A stretch of DNA of 64,000 nt from Roseivirga pacifica. Its GTDB lineage: Bacteria; Bacteroidota; Bacteroidia; Cytophagales; Cyclobacteriaceae. Positions 16,856 to 26,481 of this stretch are shown piece by piece. The stretch lies in assembly GCF_900111145.1 (NCBI RefSeq), contig NZ_FOIR01000003.1, forward strand, positions 124,001-188,000, in the 5' to 3' direction. The position numbers and the translations under genes were made by a program. Every line of letters starts with the position of its first letter. Within the stretch, counting starts at the first letter, position 1. The notes beneath the pieces are model-generated. The model was given only the letters and a program-made list of their open reading frames with translations. It did not search any database and was not told the DNA's origin.

Positions 16856-18232
16856 ATGGCAAAAGCATATCAATTCAAGGGCATTTTAACCAACAATGGC
16901 TGGCAGCAAAATGCGGTGGTAAAAGTTTCAGCTGCGGGAAATATTGAGTCCATAGAAGCAAATAGTACGGCCTCAGAAAAAGTAAATGGTTACGCTATAC
17001 CTGGCTTTCAGAATGCACACTCACATGCCTTTCAATACGCTATGGCTGGCTTGGCCGAGTTACACCAAGGTACTGGAATACCAGACGATTTCTGGAGCTG
17101 GCGTACTGCCATGTACGATTTGGCGCTACAAGTTTCGCCCGAGCAGCTCGAAGATATCGCAGCCATGCTCTATTCAGAAATGGTACGACATGGTTATACT
17201 GCCGTAGCCGAGTTTCATTATGTGCACCACGATAAAAACGGAGCGCAGTACAACAACTTAGCAGAGCTTGGTGAACGCTTAGTTGCTGCCGCAAAAAGAG
17301 CAGGCATTCAAATCACACTCGTACCCATGTTTTATCAAATGGGTGGCTTTGGTAAACCGGCCGAGGAAAAACAAAGGAGGTTTATCTCCAAGACTAAAGA
17401 TGAATACTACAAGCTGCTTGAAAGCAGCGAGCAGGCTGTAAGCACTTACGAACAAGCTAGTTTGGGTATTGGCATTCACTCCCTAAGAGCGGTAAAGCCA
17501 GAAGACATTATTGCCGTTTGCAACGACTTTAAAAACGACAGACCGTTCCACTTTCATGTTTCTGAACAGCTGAAGGAAATTGAGGACTGTTTGGCTTTTC
17601 ATGGCAAAAGACCAGTAGAATGGCTATTGGGCAATGCTAATGTAAACGAGCATTATCATTTGGTGCATGCCACTCACTTGAGTGACGCTGAAGTTGCAGG
17701 GATTGCAAAGGCTCAAGCCAATGTAGTGCTCTGCCCTACTACAGAAGGCAACTTAGGCGATGGACTTTTCCGATTTAACGACTTTAAAAATGCCGGAGGT
17801 TCTTGGAGTATTGGTACCGACAGCCATGTGAGCATAAATCCGCTAGAGGAACTGAGACTGCTAGACTACGGCCAAAGGCTAACTACGCATAAGCGTAACA
17901 CCTTTTACCAACCAAATAAAGGCGATAGCGGCTTTAATGCCATTGAAATGGCTTGGGCTGCAGGGCGAAAGGCTATGGGCAAGCCGGCCAACAACTTCTT
18001 TGAAATAGGCCAACCCTTCGATGCGGTAGTTTTCGATGCCCAAGCTCCACTTTTGGCAACATCGGCAGAGCAGCATTTGAGCAATACCATTGTTTATTCA
18101 AGCGATGTTTCGAACGTGCTCGGCACTATTGTAAATGGAAAATGGATGGCCAAAGAAGGCAAGCATATAGCTTCAGAAGAGATCTCCACAAGATTTATTA
18201 ATACAATGAAAGTGCTTAAATCTCGACTATAA
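16856..18232 (+). CDS. hutF: Formimidoylglutamate deiminase
   Basis: A 458-residue amidohydrolase-superfamily enzyme that hydrolyses N-formimidoyl-L-glutamate to N-formylglutamate and ammonia. Zn ligands are in NAHSHAFQYAMAGL (about residues 51-64), FHFHVSEQ near 226, VHATHLSD near 264 and GTDSHVSINPLEELRLLDYGQR near 317, which together are diagnostic for HutF. The length is normal. It is 1 bp downstream of the N-formylglutamate deformylase, so the pair forms the deiminase/deformylase branch of histidine degradation. hutH, hutU and hutI are not in this window. Confidence 0.92.
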   Translation: MAKAYQFKGILTNNGWQQNAVVKVSAAGNIESIEANSTASEKVNGYAIPGFQNAHSHAFQYAMAGLAELHQGTGIPDDFWSWRTAMYDLALQVSPEQLEDIAAMLYSEMVRHGYTAVAEFHYVHHDKNGAQYNNLAELGERLVAAAKRAGIQITLVPMFYQMGGFGKPAEEKQRRFISKTKDEYYKLLESSEQAVSTYEQASLGIGIHSLRAVKPEDIIAVCNDFKNDRPFHFHVSEQLKEIEDCLAFHGKRPVEWLLGNANVNEHYHLVHATHLSDAEVAGIAKAQANVVLCPTTEGNLGDGLFRFNDFKNAGGSWSIGTDSHVSINPLEELRLLDYGQRLTTHKRNTFYQPNKGDSGFNAIEMAWAAGRKAMGKPANNFFEIGQPFDAVVFDAQAPLLATSAEQHLSNTIVYSSDVSNVLGTIVNGKWMAKEGKHIASEEISTRFINTMKVLKSRL

Positions 18233-18349
18233 GCGTAAAACAAACGTTTAAGCTTTCTTCATAGGTTTTTCTCAAAAACTCTTTCTATCTTCTATCCGAT
18301 TTACGGTGTTTAGACACCTCTATTTTTTCCTATTTCTTAATCACTCACC

Positions 18350-19636
18350 ATGAAGAATCGTATTTCAACCCTCCTACTGCTTACATGCTTTGTACTTTTA
18401 ACTAGTGGCAAAGCGCTGGCACAAAAACTAGAAAAGGCCAAGCCTGAAAGTGTGGGTATGTCGACTGAAAGACTTGAATACCTAACCAATACATTTCAGC
18501 AATATGTTGACAACCAGCAAATTTCTGGAGCAGTTGCATTGGTTGCCAGAAAGGGGAAAATCGCTTATTCAAATTCCTGGGGAAAGCGGGATGTTGCATC
18601 GAATGTACCAATGCAAAACGATGCTATTTTCCGCATTGCATCGCAAACCAAAGCCATTGTAAGCGTAGGGATTATGATGCTGCAAGAGGAAGGAAAACTG
18701 TTAATTACCGACCCTGTAGGTAAGTATATTCGTGAGTTTCAAGAAACAACAGTTGCTGAGCCTGTAGAAGGTGGCGAGCCGGGTGAATATAAAATTGTGA
18801 AAGCAAACAGACCGATAACTTTGCGGGATTTGCTAACCCACACCGCAGGAATTGGCTATGGTGAAGGACTAGGCGCTGACCAATGGAAAGCAGCCGGTAT
18901 TCAGGGCTGGTACTTTGCCGACCGAAATGAGCCTGTTTTAGCGACCATTAGAAGAATGGCGGCATTACCTTTTGAGGCGCAGCCGGGAGAAAGATTCGTT
19001 TATGGCTATAATACAGACATTTTGGGTGCGATCATCGAAGTGGTTTCAGGCCAAACGCTAGACGAATTCCTAACTACCAAAATCCTTCAACCTTTAGGAA
19101 TGAACGACACGCATTTCTATTTGCCTCAAAGCAAAAAGGATAGATTGGCTACAGTATATTCTTCTACCGATAATGGTATAGAGCGAGCACCAAACGAAGG
19201 CACCATGCTAAGCCAAGGCCAATATGTAGAAGGTCCAAGAATGAGTTTCTCTGGAGGCGCAGGATTGCTTAGCACTGCAAACGACTACGCCAAATTCCTT
19301 CAAATGATGCTGAATAAAGGCACCTACAACGGCCAGCGTATTCTTTCGCCCAAAACAGTGGAATTAATGACAGCCGACCACCTGCAAAGGGCATCCTTCC
19401 CTTGGGTGGGTGGCACAGGCTTTGGCTTGGGCTTTTCGGTAGTTAACGATTTTGGTAAACGCGGCACCCCAGGCTCCAATGGCGAATACGGTTGGGGCGG
19501 TGCCTATCATTCCACCTATTGGGTAGATCCAGAAGAAGAGCTAGTGGTTGTTTACTTTACCCAACTTATTCCTGCCATAAATATTGACGATCATGATAAG
19601 TTGAGAGCGCTGGTTTATCAGGCCATTACCAACTAA
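18350..19636 (+). CDS. Secreted serine hydrolase (class C beta-lactamase / EstB-like)
   Basis: A 428-residue exported protein of the beta-lactamase-related serine hydrolase family. It has a signal peptide (residues 1-24, ending KALAQ). The catalytic SxxK is S98-Q-T-K101 in FRIASQTKA, and the Tyr motif is FVYGYNTDILGAIIE with Tyr218. A late GGAYHSTYWVDPEE segment corresponds to the third motif region. Such enzymes act as esterases or D-amino-acid peptidases; true beta-lactamase activity is unlikely. It is separated from hutF by 117 bp and appears to be monocistronic. Confidence 0.88.
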   Translation: MKNRISTLLLLTCFVLLTSGKALAQKLEKAKPESVGMSTERLEYLTNTFQQYVDNQQISGAVALVARKGKIAYSNSWGKRDVASNVPMQNDAIFRIASQTKAIVSVGIMMLQEEGKLLITDPVGKYIREFQETTVAEPVEGGEPGEYKIVKANRPITLRDLLTHTAGIGYGEGLGADQWKAAGIQGWYFADRNEPVLATIRRMAALPFEAQPGERFVYGYNTDILGAIIEVVSGQTLDEFLTTKILQPLGMNDTHFYLPQSKKDRLATVYSSTDNGIERAPNEGTMLSQGQYVEGPRMSFSGGAGLLSTANDYAKFLQMMLNKGTYNGQRILSPKTVELMTADHLQRASFPWVGGTGFGLGFSVVNDFGKRGTPGSNGEYGWGGAYHSTYWVDPEEELVVVYFTQLIPAINIDDHDKLRALVYQAITN

Positions 19637-19716
19637 TTAGGCTGGCAAAAGCCCTTCTAAAGCAATTCCGCATAGTAATGGTATGAAGTTGTTCCTTCAT
19701 TCGTTTACTTAAGGAC

Positions 19717-20568
19717 ATGAGAACATTTTTGCTCGCAATTTTGGCTTGTATTTACCTGAACACACAAGCACAAGACAGCTATCCAAAAATTAAGTACATA
19801 GACACCTATGACGCTGTTTTCAAAGGCATGATAGGGTATAAAACCCCGTTCACCATGTACCTTAAGTTCTATGCATACGCCAGAAAAAGTAACGCATCCT
19901 ACGCGATTACAGGTTGGTACCAAACCGAAAACCAAGTAGGCAAAACCAGCATAGCCGGTCTTTACGATGATGATCTTACGGTTTATGCTTTTCACGATAG
20001 TGCTTCCACACAGCACATGCTCAACTTTGAAACTGAAAAGACCAATTTTTGGGAGGAAATGAGCTTTTACAAAAACCTGCCTGAATATTCAGAAAAGTTT
20101 GTTTTTGGCGACTCTACCTACAATTGGACCGATAAAAACGACACGCTAAACGTAATGCTAGGAGCACATAACCTTGACATTAAAGACTCTCGGGAATTCT
20201 TGATGTTTAACCCTAGCAAAGGCTTTAAACTTGATGAACTAGGCGATAGAAACTGGATTTTTGATATCCTTGCTCATAAAGACAATCGGTATATTTTGGA
20301 GTACGCATACGCCTCTAAGCCCTTGTACATTGGCATGTGTGCTGCGGGCGAAGAGTCTGGCTTGTTATACTTAGAATTTGATGAACTAAACGCACTTACT
20401 ACTTACCAATTTTACAATTTGGAAAGCTGCCTGTTCGACTTTAGCTCTATTGCCGAAAAAACCGCTAATGGCGCTATAAAATATATTACCGATCGTGGTG
20501 AGGGTAAAGCGCAATCCGTAATAATTGTTGATACGGAACAAGTGGTGATAAGCCGATCAATCAATTAA
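19717..20568 (+). CDS. Secreted hypothetical protein, 283 aa
   Basis: An exported protein with a short signal peptide (residues 1-18, ending NTQAQ). The mature part is rich in aromatic strands (YAITGWYQTENQVGKTSIAGLYDDDLTVYAF is split between two beta-rich segments) and has only one or two Cys. I do not recognise a family. The start ATG is preceded by AAGGA at a good distance. The methyltransferase gene begins 12 bp downstream, so the two are probably cotranscribed, though their functions show no obvious link. Confidence 0.65.
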   Translation: MRTFLLAILACIYLNTQAQDSYPKIKYIDTYDAVFKGMIGYKTPFTMYLKFYAYARKSNASYAITGWYQTENQVGKTSIAGLYDDDLTVYAFHDSASTQHMLNFETEKTNFWEEMSFYKNLPEYSEKFVFGDSTYNWTDKNDTLNVMLGAHNLDIKDSREFLMFNPSKGFKLDELGDRNWIFDILAHKDNRYILEYAYASKPLYIGMCAAGEESGLLYLEFDELNALTTYQFYNLESCLFDFSSIAEKTANGAIKYITDRGEGKAQSVIIVDTEQVVISRSIN

Positions 20569-20580
20569 AACACCAAGCAT

Positions 20581-21246
20581 ATGGAAGAACTAAGTCCTGA
20601 AGATTTAAAAGCAATTGAAAGCCAACTGGGGTGTCCAAGTGGTGCAAAAGGTATTGAAATGGCCAGTTTGATGCACGAAACGAACTTTGGCATGACAAAG
20701 TGCGCCATTGACGCACTGGCACTAAAAAGCAATGAACAGGTATTAGAACTAGGACATGGCAACTGTGCCCACCTCCCCTACCTTTTAGGAAAAGCCGAAG
20801 CACTGGTGTACACTGGACTTGAAATTTCTGAAACCATGTCTTCGGAAGCTAAGCAAAAGAACCAAAGTCATGCAGAAGCTAAAAAGGCAACTTTTGGTCT
20901 GTATAATGGAACAGATATTCCATTCGAGGGAAACACATTTCGCAAAGTGTTTACAGTAAATACGCTTTACTTTTGGGCGGAACCAGCAAAGCTTCTAAAT
21001 GAAATTCACCGAGTAATGAAGCCAGAAGGCATCTTAACGATAGTTTTTGCCAAAAAGAGTTTCATGAAAAATCTACCTTTTGTTGGAGACAAATTCACAC
21101 TATACTCACCTGAAGATTTAAGTCAGTTAGTAGCAACATCAGCTTTCAACTCAGTAGATATAACCGAGCACACCGAACAAGTTAAAAGTAAATCGGGTGA
21201 ATTGGTTGAGAGACAATTCTGCTTGGCAAAACTTATAAAAGCCTAG
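20581..21246 (+). CDS. Class I SAM-dependent methyltransferase
   Basis: A 221-residue Rossmann-type methyltransferase. Motif I is VLELGHGNCAHLPYLL (about residues 54-69), followed by the acidic end of strand 2 in YTGLEIS near 81 and motif IV/post-IV KVFTVNTLYFWAEPAKLLNEIHRVMKPEGIL near 124-153, typical of the Methyltransf_11 group. The substrate is unknown. It is 12 bp downstream of the secreted hypothetical protein and its stop codon abuts the convergent PepSY gene (ends at 21246 and 21247), with no room for a separate terminator. Confidence 0.88.
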   Translation: MEELSPEDLKAIESQLGCPSGAKGIEMASLMHETNFGMTKCAIDALALKSNEQVLELGHGNCAHLPYLLGKAEALVYTGLEISETMSSEAKQKNQSHAEAKKATFGLYNGTDIPFEGNTFRKVFTVNTLYFWAEPAKLLNEIHRVMKPEGILTIVFAKKSFMKNLPFVGDKFTLYSPEDLSQLVATSAFNSVDITEHTEQVKSKSGELVERQFCLAKLIKA

Positions 21247-22512
21247 TTAGGCAATAGCAGCGTTACTTTTAACCACTTTAGGCCTGCTAATCTTACCCTT
21301 TGCGTTTTGATTGCCTGAAGCTGCTGGCTTATCAGATTTCTTAGGTTTCTTCTTTTTATTCCACCACACAAGGAAACCTGTAATTGGTAAACTGGCACAA
21401 ATTAAACTGATAAAAAAGGCCAGTATTTTACCCGGTAAACCAAGTGCTACACCAATGTGCATATCGTAGTTGAGCATCATTAGTTTGTCAGCCAAACCTG
21501 CCTCAGAAAAGCGGTCGCCTGGCCAACGATAAGGCTCTAAAGTATACCGATCGTAGTAATAGACATTTTGGTTATACCAAGAACCATCGTTTAAGTAAGC
21601 AAGTACTTCGTACACGTCATCATCATCGGCAAGTGTTGGCGACATGTACCAACCAGCAGCAGTTGGTTGTACCTCCAAAGTTTTGTACCAAGCCTGATCG
21701 ATTAGCGGAATGCTATCGCTCACGGCCATATTCATATTATCTAAATTAGAATGCGGATGGCTGTGTCCCGGTCTTTCTTCACCTCCCGAAGCCAAGTAGT
21801 AAATACCATCGCCAACCCATTCAAAACTATATACCAAACCGGTAATAGCCAGTACTAAAGCAAGCAATAAACTGTAGAAGCCAAGCACATTATGTAAATC
21901 ATAATTCACTCGTTTAAAACTCCCGTTCCATTTAATTTTAAAGCTCTTTCTGAGCGAAGATTTGCGGGTATTCTTTGGCCACCACATAACCAAGCCAGTA
22001 ATAAGCAGCACCACAAAAATGAGTGTACCTACGCCAACTACAGGCCTGCCAATTTCATAGGGCATCCAAAGGGCTCTGTGGCCATCGATAATAAAACGGA
22101 AAAAGTCGAAAGTACCCTCACCAATAGTTTGTTGTTTGTACAGAAATTCTCCGGTGTAGGGATTCATAAAAACAGCCGTAAAACTTCTCTTTCCATCAAT
22201 CATAGAAGAAAAACCAACAGCCGCAGCGCCTTCGGCATTACTATAAGTAAGCCCTGTTGCGGTTGCGCCTGGCATGTGCAACTGCGCGGTATCTAGCAAT
22301 TGGCTAGGAGGAACAAAAGCCGTGTTTTGCGCTTCTACAAAACGCCATGGCTCCACGGCATCTTTAATGTCTTGCTGAAAAACATAAATACAGCCGGTAA
22401 TGCTTACAATAAAAACTATAATACCCGAAATAAGCCCTAGCCACAGGTGAATCCAGTCGTTAAAACGTCTAAGAGCACTTTTGTTGGAAGACTTACGCTG
22501 CTTGTTTTTCAT
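21247..22512 (-). CDS. PepSY-associated TM-helix protein
   Basis: A 421-residue inner-membrane protein with four hydrophobic segments: an N-terminal one (about 25-47), one near 165-185, one near 215-235 and one near 365-385. PepSY_TM features are the WLGLISGIIVFIVSITGCIYVF start, the GHRALW motif near 146, a HNVLGFYSLLL segment near 207 and a terminal GFLVWWNKKKK. Homologues sit next to siderophore receptors and are thought to reduce or help move iron across the inner membrane. It is the third gene of the receptor operon, separated from the DUF4374 gene by a terminator-like hairpin that may lower its expression. Confidence 0.88.
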   Translation of the reverse strand: MKNKQRKSSNKSALRRFNDWIHLWLGLISGIIVFIVSITGCIYVFQQDIKDAVEPWRFVEAQNTAFVPPSQLLDTAQLHMPGATATGLTYSNAEGAAAVGFSSMIDGKRSFTAVFMNPYTGEFLYKQQTIGEGTFDFFRFIIDGHRALWMPYEIGRPVVGVGTLIFVVLLITGLVMWWPKNTRKSSLRKSFKIKWNGSFKRVNYDLHNVLGFYSLLLALVLAITGLVYSFEWVGDGIYYLASGGEERPGHSHPHSNLDNMNMAVSDSIPLIDQAWYKTLEVQPTAAGWYMSPTLADDDDVYEVLAYLNDGSWYNQNVYYYDRYTLEPYRWPGDRFSEAGLADKLMMLNYDMHIGVALGLPGKILAFFISLICASLPITGFLVWWNKKKKPKKSDKPAASGNQNAKGKISRPKVVKSNAAIA

Positions 22513-22547
22513 TTAGTATAGGGGTTGATGTAGTAAGGTGAAAGAAA

Positions 22548-22589
22548 AACCGTCATTCAGAAGTGATTATGTACTCCCAAATGACGGTT
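22548..22589 (-). terminator. Intrinsic terminator (minus strand) after the DUF4374 gene
   Basis: AACCGTCATT at 22548-22557 pairs perfectly with 22580-22589 across a 22-nt loop; on the minus strand it is followed by TTTTTCTTT. It lies between the DUF4374 and PepSY genes and may cause partial termination within the operon. Confidence 0.7.
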
Positions 22590-22595
22590 AGTAAT

Positions 22596-23813
22596 TTAGA
22601 ATCTGAAGATTCCCGCTACGAAGTTAGCTTCTACCAAAGCTCCTTTTGTAGCTGTCAATGTGTTCAAGTCAATTTTGTAAATGTAGATTCCGTTGTCTTC
22701 AGGAATACATCTGTAAAGTGTATTACCATCTTGCAATAAGGCTAATCTACGGCCATCACCAGCGTGCTGAGGAATGTCGGTAATAAACTCAACAGTTTGG
22801 TTGTTCAAATCAATGATTGCCGATTGAAGTGGGCCATCTGACCATCTTGCTTGCTCTTCACGAGCATCCATGTTGAATTCGGCAAAAGCTTTTCCGTTAC
22901 CCAAGTAAACCAGGTGAGCAGCGGTTTTTCCTTCAGCAACCTCATCAAAAGACAAGAAGTAATCTTCATCAAATTCAGTTTCACCCGCGTTAATCTTCAA
23001 GATACCAGCAGGCTGAGTAGACTGGCTGTATCCATTAGCTGGGTTGGTGTGAGAAACAGCGTAAACGTCTCCATTCTCATCACTGATTAAACCAGATTTC
23101 ACGTTGAAACCACCAACTGGTCCAACACGATCATCAGTCATAATACCTTCGAATTCGAATTCTGGGTAAGAGTAAACAGCCACTTCAGCTTGATCTGTAA
23201 ATGGTGTTTCCCAAGTATCGGGGCTACTTACGTAGTAAGCCAAATAAAGGTGACCATTGCTCACTCTCATACCTGCATAAGAAGTACCGAGCTCATCAGT
23301 AAGGTCAGAAGTAGGGTTATTCACTGTTTCGATAACACTTACTGAGTTGAGATCCACTCTGTGGAAAGTAACCACATCAGAATCAGAAGACATTTCTACC
23401 GCTACTAAGCTGTTGTCATCTGCTTCTACAATATCAGAAATACTGTTTGTGAAAGAAACATCACCAATTTGGGTCAATTCACCTCCACTATAGTTAATCC
23501 CTACAACGTTTACATCGTCAAGCCCACCAATACTAAAAATGGTCTCATCAATCTGAGTAAAATCGTAGTAACCTGGTTGCTCAATACCTTCGCCCAATGC
23601 AGAAAGAGAACCTGTCATTACATCCTCAAACGGCACAGTATAATAGGTAAATGTGTTGTCGCTACCCTGAACAGCCATTGAAACTACAAACGGATGCTCA
23701 AGAGTTGAATCATCAGGATTAGTATCGTCAGACTCTTCGCAAGCAGTAACTGAAAGCGCAAACAGTGCAACTACCGGCAGCGCGTATTTTTTGAATAATG
23801 TTTTAGAAAACAT
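22596..23813 (-). CDS. DUF4374 lipoprotein
   Basis: A 405-residue lipoprotein (lipobox SVTACEES, Cys25) of the DUF4374 family. The mature chain is beta-strand-rich with propeller-like repeats (for example SIGGLDDVNVVGINYSG, and GRRLALLQDGNTLYRCIPE near residue 360). DUF4374 proteins are found next to TonB-dependent siderophore receptors and PepSY proteins in Bacteroidota and probably help capture the iron ligand at the cell surface or in the periplasm. It starts 30 bp after the receptor gene. Confidence 0.85.
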   Translation of the reverse strand: MFSKTLFKKYALPVVALFALSVTACEESDDTNPDDSTLEHPFVVSMAVQGSDNTFTYYTVPFEDVMTGSLSALGEGIEQPGYYDFTQIDETIFSIGGLDDVNVVGINYSGGELTQIGDVSFTNSISDIVEADDNSLVAVEMSSDSDVVTFHRVDLNSVSVIETVNNPTSDLTDELGTSYAGMRVSNGHLYLAYYVSSPDTWETPFTDQAEVAVYSYPEFEFEGIMTDDRVGPVGGFNVKSGLISDENGDVYAVSHTNPANGYSQSTQPAGILKINAGETEFDEDYFLSFDEVAEGKTAAHLVYLGNGKAFAEFNMDAREEQARWSDGPLQSAIIDLNNQTVEFITDIPQHAGDGRRLALLQDGNTLYRCIPEDNGIYIYKIDLNTLTATKGALVEANFVAGIFRF

Positions 23814-23843
23814 GTCTAGGTAATCGTTTAGTTTATAATCGGT

Positions 23844-26225
23844 TTATAGGGCGAATCTTAGCTTTAGATAAAAAGCACGCCCCGGTTTTTGTAAATAATA
23901 TCTATCGTAAAGCCTTGCACTAGCCAAGTTTCGGCATTCCACAGAAACATTGTACTTGCCCTCATTCAAGCTTAGTGAAAGCTCTACATCGTGAGAAGTT
24001 TGCCTTGGAATCACCTTCTTAGAATCCCTTGACCCCAACTCTGCCCAGCTTAAAAAGTATTGCTCAACAAAGCTGAAGTAGTAATTGAAGTTTAAGGTTG
24101 AACCACTGCCTACTACTTCCGGAAATGTTACTCCGGCATTGGCATTGGCAAAAAAGTAAGGGGTATTCGGCAACCTAAAGCCCTTCTGAAAATTCTTTTG
24201 ATAGCCCGTGTTGGTGTACGATTCATTATAAATAGAATCGGCCTGATCGGTAATATTTTGGTAGGTAATGTTCCCTCCCAGTCTCAATAAATTCTTCCAC
24301 TCGTAACTGGCGCTAGCTTCTACACCCAATACACGCGTCTCAGCCAAGTTATCGTAATTAGTAACCGGACTTGAAACTTTCACTACCTGATAAATGAGGT
24401 CTTTCGCTTCGCGATAAATAAAGCTTCCCTCAACATTAAACTGATGGTCTTGCTGCATTCTAAAACCATAAGCCGCACCAACGTTCAAGTTATCGCTTTG
24501 CTCAGGACCAAGGTCTGGGTTGTCTTGTGTGAATAATCCGTCTCCAAAAATTTCGTTCGCCCACGGCATGCGATAAGTGTGCTCGTAAGAAGCCTTCAAC
24601 TGCAGGTCTGAAAGCAGAAAGTAGGTACTGGCCACACCGTAGCCAAAATTGTCTTTATTAGAGGTAACCGCTTCTGTGCGTTGGGTAGTTTGGCCAAAGT
24701 CGAACTGCTTGCTAGTTTCTGCCTTCAACAAATAAGCTTTACCAAAAAATGTGGTACTCCATTTAGGGCTCACATCCAACTTATAAGCCAAGCCTATAAC
24801 TTGTTTCCTAATCGATTTCGGGAATTGGTTCTCTACATTATCAGGGTTTTCCGTATCAAAAGCCTCTCTATGGAAGTATGAATAAGCGTAGTTAAATGCC
24901 AGCGAATGCTTTGTATTAATGGTATAGCCGGCATTGAATTGACTGCTAAACTCGTTGTCTGTCAAGGTAGTGTAGGTACGAGAAAGCTCACCATTATTGG
25001 AACCCGGAGTGTAAGTTGTATCGCCCAGCCAGTTGTAGGTAACACCGCGCAGTGTATCAATCACTTCGCTTTTAATGTTGCTGTAAGAATTGAAGAAACT
25101 CATATTCAACCCTTCTACAAAAACGTTTTCCTTGTTCCACTTTAACGAAGGAATTATCGACTCGCTATTGCGCACAATGCCACCATATACGGTGTTCATG
25201 GTAGCGCCTGTTTGCACCTGCTGATCGTTGGCCGAAGCGATAATGCCAAGCAATAAATTGTCGGCAAAAGACTTGTCTACAAACCCCGCCTCAAGCTTTA
25301 CAGTACCCGAGCGGTACCTGTCGTGAAAGCGTTCTACATTAGCCGAATCAACAATATTGTTATTCTCTCTAATCGGCACGAAAACCTTGTAATTATTATC
25401 AGAGTAGTTGTAGTTAGCATTTCCTCTAAATGTAAATCCGGTTTCGGCATTTGTATTAGCACCATTTATTGACACCCTATGCGTGTTGAATGAACCAATT
25501 GAGTATGAGGCGTCTAAAAAGTTATTCTTCTTATTGGTAATAATGTTTACCGCACCACCAAGTGCATCGGTACCCAACCAAACAGGCACTACACCTTTGT
25601 AAACCTCTATCCGGTCAATAGTATTTACAGGAATGTTGTTTAGGCTAAGCGATGAACCGAAGTTATCCATCGGAATACCATCTAGAAAGAATTTAACCTG
25701 ATCTCCAGAAAAGCCATTTAGCGTAAACTTCAAGTTCGACCCTAGTCCGCCCTCTTCCATAACACGCACACCCGACACCCTATTGAGGACTTCTTTGGCA
25801 TTGGCCGAACTGTTATAAAGCGACTTGGTTCTGATGGCCGCCACTGCATAAGGTTGCTCTCTAAGCAGTTGGCTTTCAGACTTGCCTACCACTTCCACCG
25901 CGCCAAGTTCTAGGCTCGCATCTTTAAGGGTTATATTAATCGAAAGTTTCTCGGAACCCGATACGGTAATAGATTCTTCGAAAGTTTCGAAGCCTAAAAA
26001 ACGTGCAACCAAAGTATAAGACCCTTCTGCAACACTGTTGATTTCGTATTCACCCTTATCGTTGGTTATGGCTCCATGCGAAGTATTCTGGAGCATTACG
26101 GTAACCCCTGCTAGTGCCTCGCCATTAGCGGCTACAACCTTGCCCGCTACTACGGCTTTTGATGAATTTTGAGCAAAAGAATATAAGCTCAAAAACAATA
26201 ATGTTAGACTGATTCCCCCTCTCAC
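23844..26225 (-). CDS. TonB-dependent receptor, probable iron/siderophore uptake
   Basis: A 793-residue outer-membrane receptor. After a signal peptide (residues 1-18, SFAQ), a carboxypeptidase-regulatory-like domain spans about 25-105 (GKVVAANGEALAGVTVMLQ), the plug about 110-235 (RVSGVRVMEEGGLGSNLKFTL; VYKGVVPVWLGTDALGGAVNI) and the beta-barrel continues to the terminal aromatic residue pattern FYLKLRFAL. The start codon is a GTG at 26225. With DUF4374 and PepSY downstream it forms a typical siderophore operon. A clear promoter and two palindromic operators lie upstream, pointing to metal-dependent repression. Confidence 0.92.
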   Translation of the reverse strand: MRGGISLTLLFLSLYSFAQNSSKAVVAGKVVAANGEALAGVTVMLQNTSHGAITNDKGEYEINSVAEGSYTLVARFLGFETFEESITVSGSEKLSINITLKDASLELGAVEVVGKSESQLLREQPYAVAAIRTKSLYNSSANAKEVLNRVSGVRVMEEGGLGSNLKFTLNGFSGDQVKFFLDGIPMDNFGSSLSLNNIPVNTIDRIEVYKGVVPVWLGTDALGGAVNIITNKKNNFLDASYSIGSFNTHRVSINGANTNAETGFTFRGNANYNYSDNNYKVFVPIRENNNIVDSANVERFHDRYRSGTVKLEAGFVDKSFADNLLLGIIASANDQQVQTGATMNTVYGGIVRNSESIIPSLKWNKENVFVEGLNMSFFNSYSNIKSEVIDTLRGVTYNWLGDTTYTPGSNNGELSRTYTTLTDNEFSSQFNAGYTINTKHSLAFNYAYSYFHREAFDTENPDNVENQFPKSIRKQVIGLAYKLDVSPKWSTTFFGKAYLLKAETSKQFDFGQTTQRTEAVTSNKDNFGYGVASTYFLLSDLQLKASYEHTYRMPWANEIFGDGLFTQDNPDLGPEQSDNLNVGAAYGFRMQQDHQFNVEGSFIYREAKDLIYQVVKVSSPVTNYDNLAETRVLGVEASASYEWKNLLRLGGNITYQNITDQADSIYNESYTNTGYQKNFQKGFRLPNTPYFFANANAGVTFPEVVGSGSTLNFNYYFSFVEQYFLSWAELGSRDSKKVIPRQTSHDVELSLSLNEGKYNVSVECRNLASARLYDRYYLQKPGRAFYLKLRFAL

Positions 26226-26253
26226 AATTGCATTGTAAACGTGCTACTTTTTA

Positions 26254-26270
26254 TTTAGACTCGTTTTAAA
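26254..26270. promoter_or_regulatory. Second, imperfect operator downstream of the receptor promoter
   Basis: TTTAGA (26254-26259) and TTTAAA (26265-26270) flank a 5-bp spacer. This is the same layout as the operator at 26309-26331, with one mismatch in the arm. It lies between the promoter and the receptor start codon. Confidence 0.5.
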
Positions 26271-26276
26271 CAGCAG

Positions 26277-26306
26277 CAAATGTAGAGTAGAAAAACATAT
26301 TACAAA
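26277..26306 (-). promoter_or_regulatory. Bacteroidota-type promoter of the receptor operon
   Basis: On the minus strand TACATTTG (26284 to 26277) matches the TAnnTTTG -7 consensus. A TTTG (26306 to 26303) lies 18 bp upstream as the -33 element. The start codon is about 50 bp downstream. Confidence 0.7.
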
Positions 26307-26308
26307 AA

Positions 26309-26331
26309 CTATTTAGAACAAATCTAAATAG
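26309..26331. promoter_or_regulatory. Palindromic operator, probable iron-dependent repressor site
   Basis: CTATTTAGA (26309-26317) and TCTAAATAG (26323-26331) are perfect inverted arms around a 5-bp spacer, abutting the -33 element of the receptor promoter. The TTTAGA-N5-TCTAAA core suits a DtxR/IdeR- or Fur-type dimer; which regulator binds is inference. Confidence 0.6.
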
Positions 26332-26432
26332 CAGTACCGTATTTTTTACATTTATCTCAAAAAGCCTCAATTTCAATCGAATGCATAAACGAGCAGCAGC
26401 TCCGGCACTTAAAGAGTTGATGAATTTTGAAC

Positions 26433-26440
26433 TAGTTTTG
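26433..26440 (+). promoter_or_regulatory. Putative -7 element for the DsbA-family gene
   Basis: TAGTTTTG matches TAnnTTTG and lies 42 bp before the start codon at 26482. No convincing -33 element is visible. Confidence 0.4.
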
Positions 26441-26481
26441 CTCCATTAATGTATCTACATTGATTTTTATAAATAAGCCCT

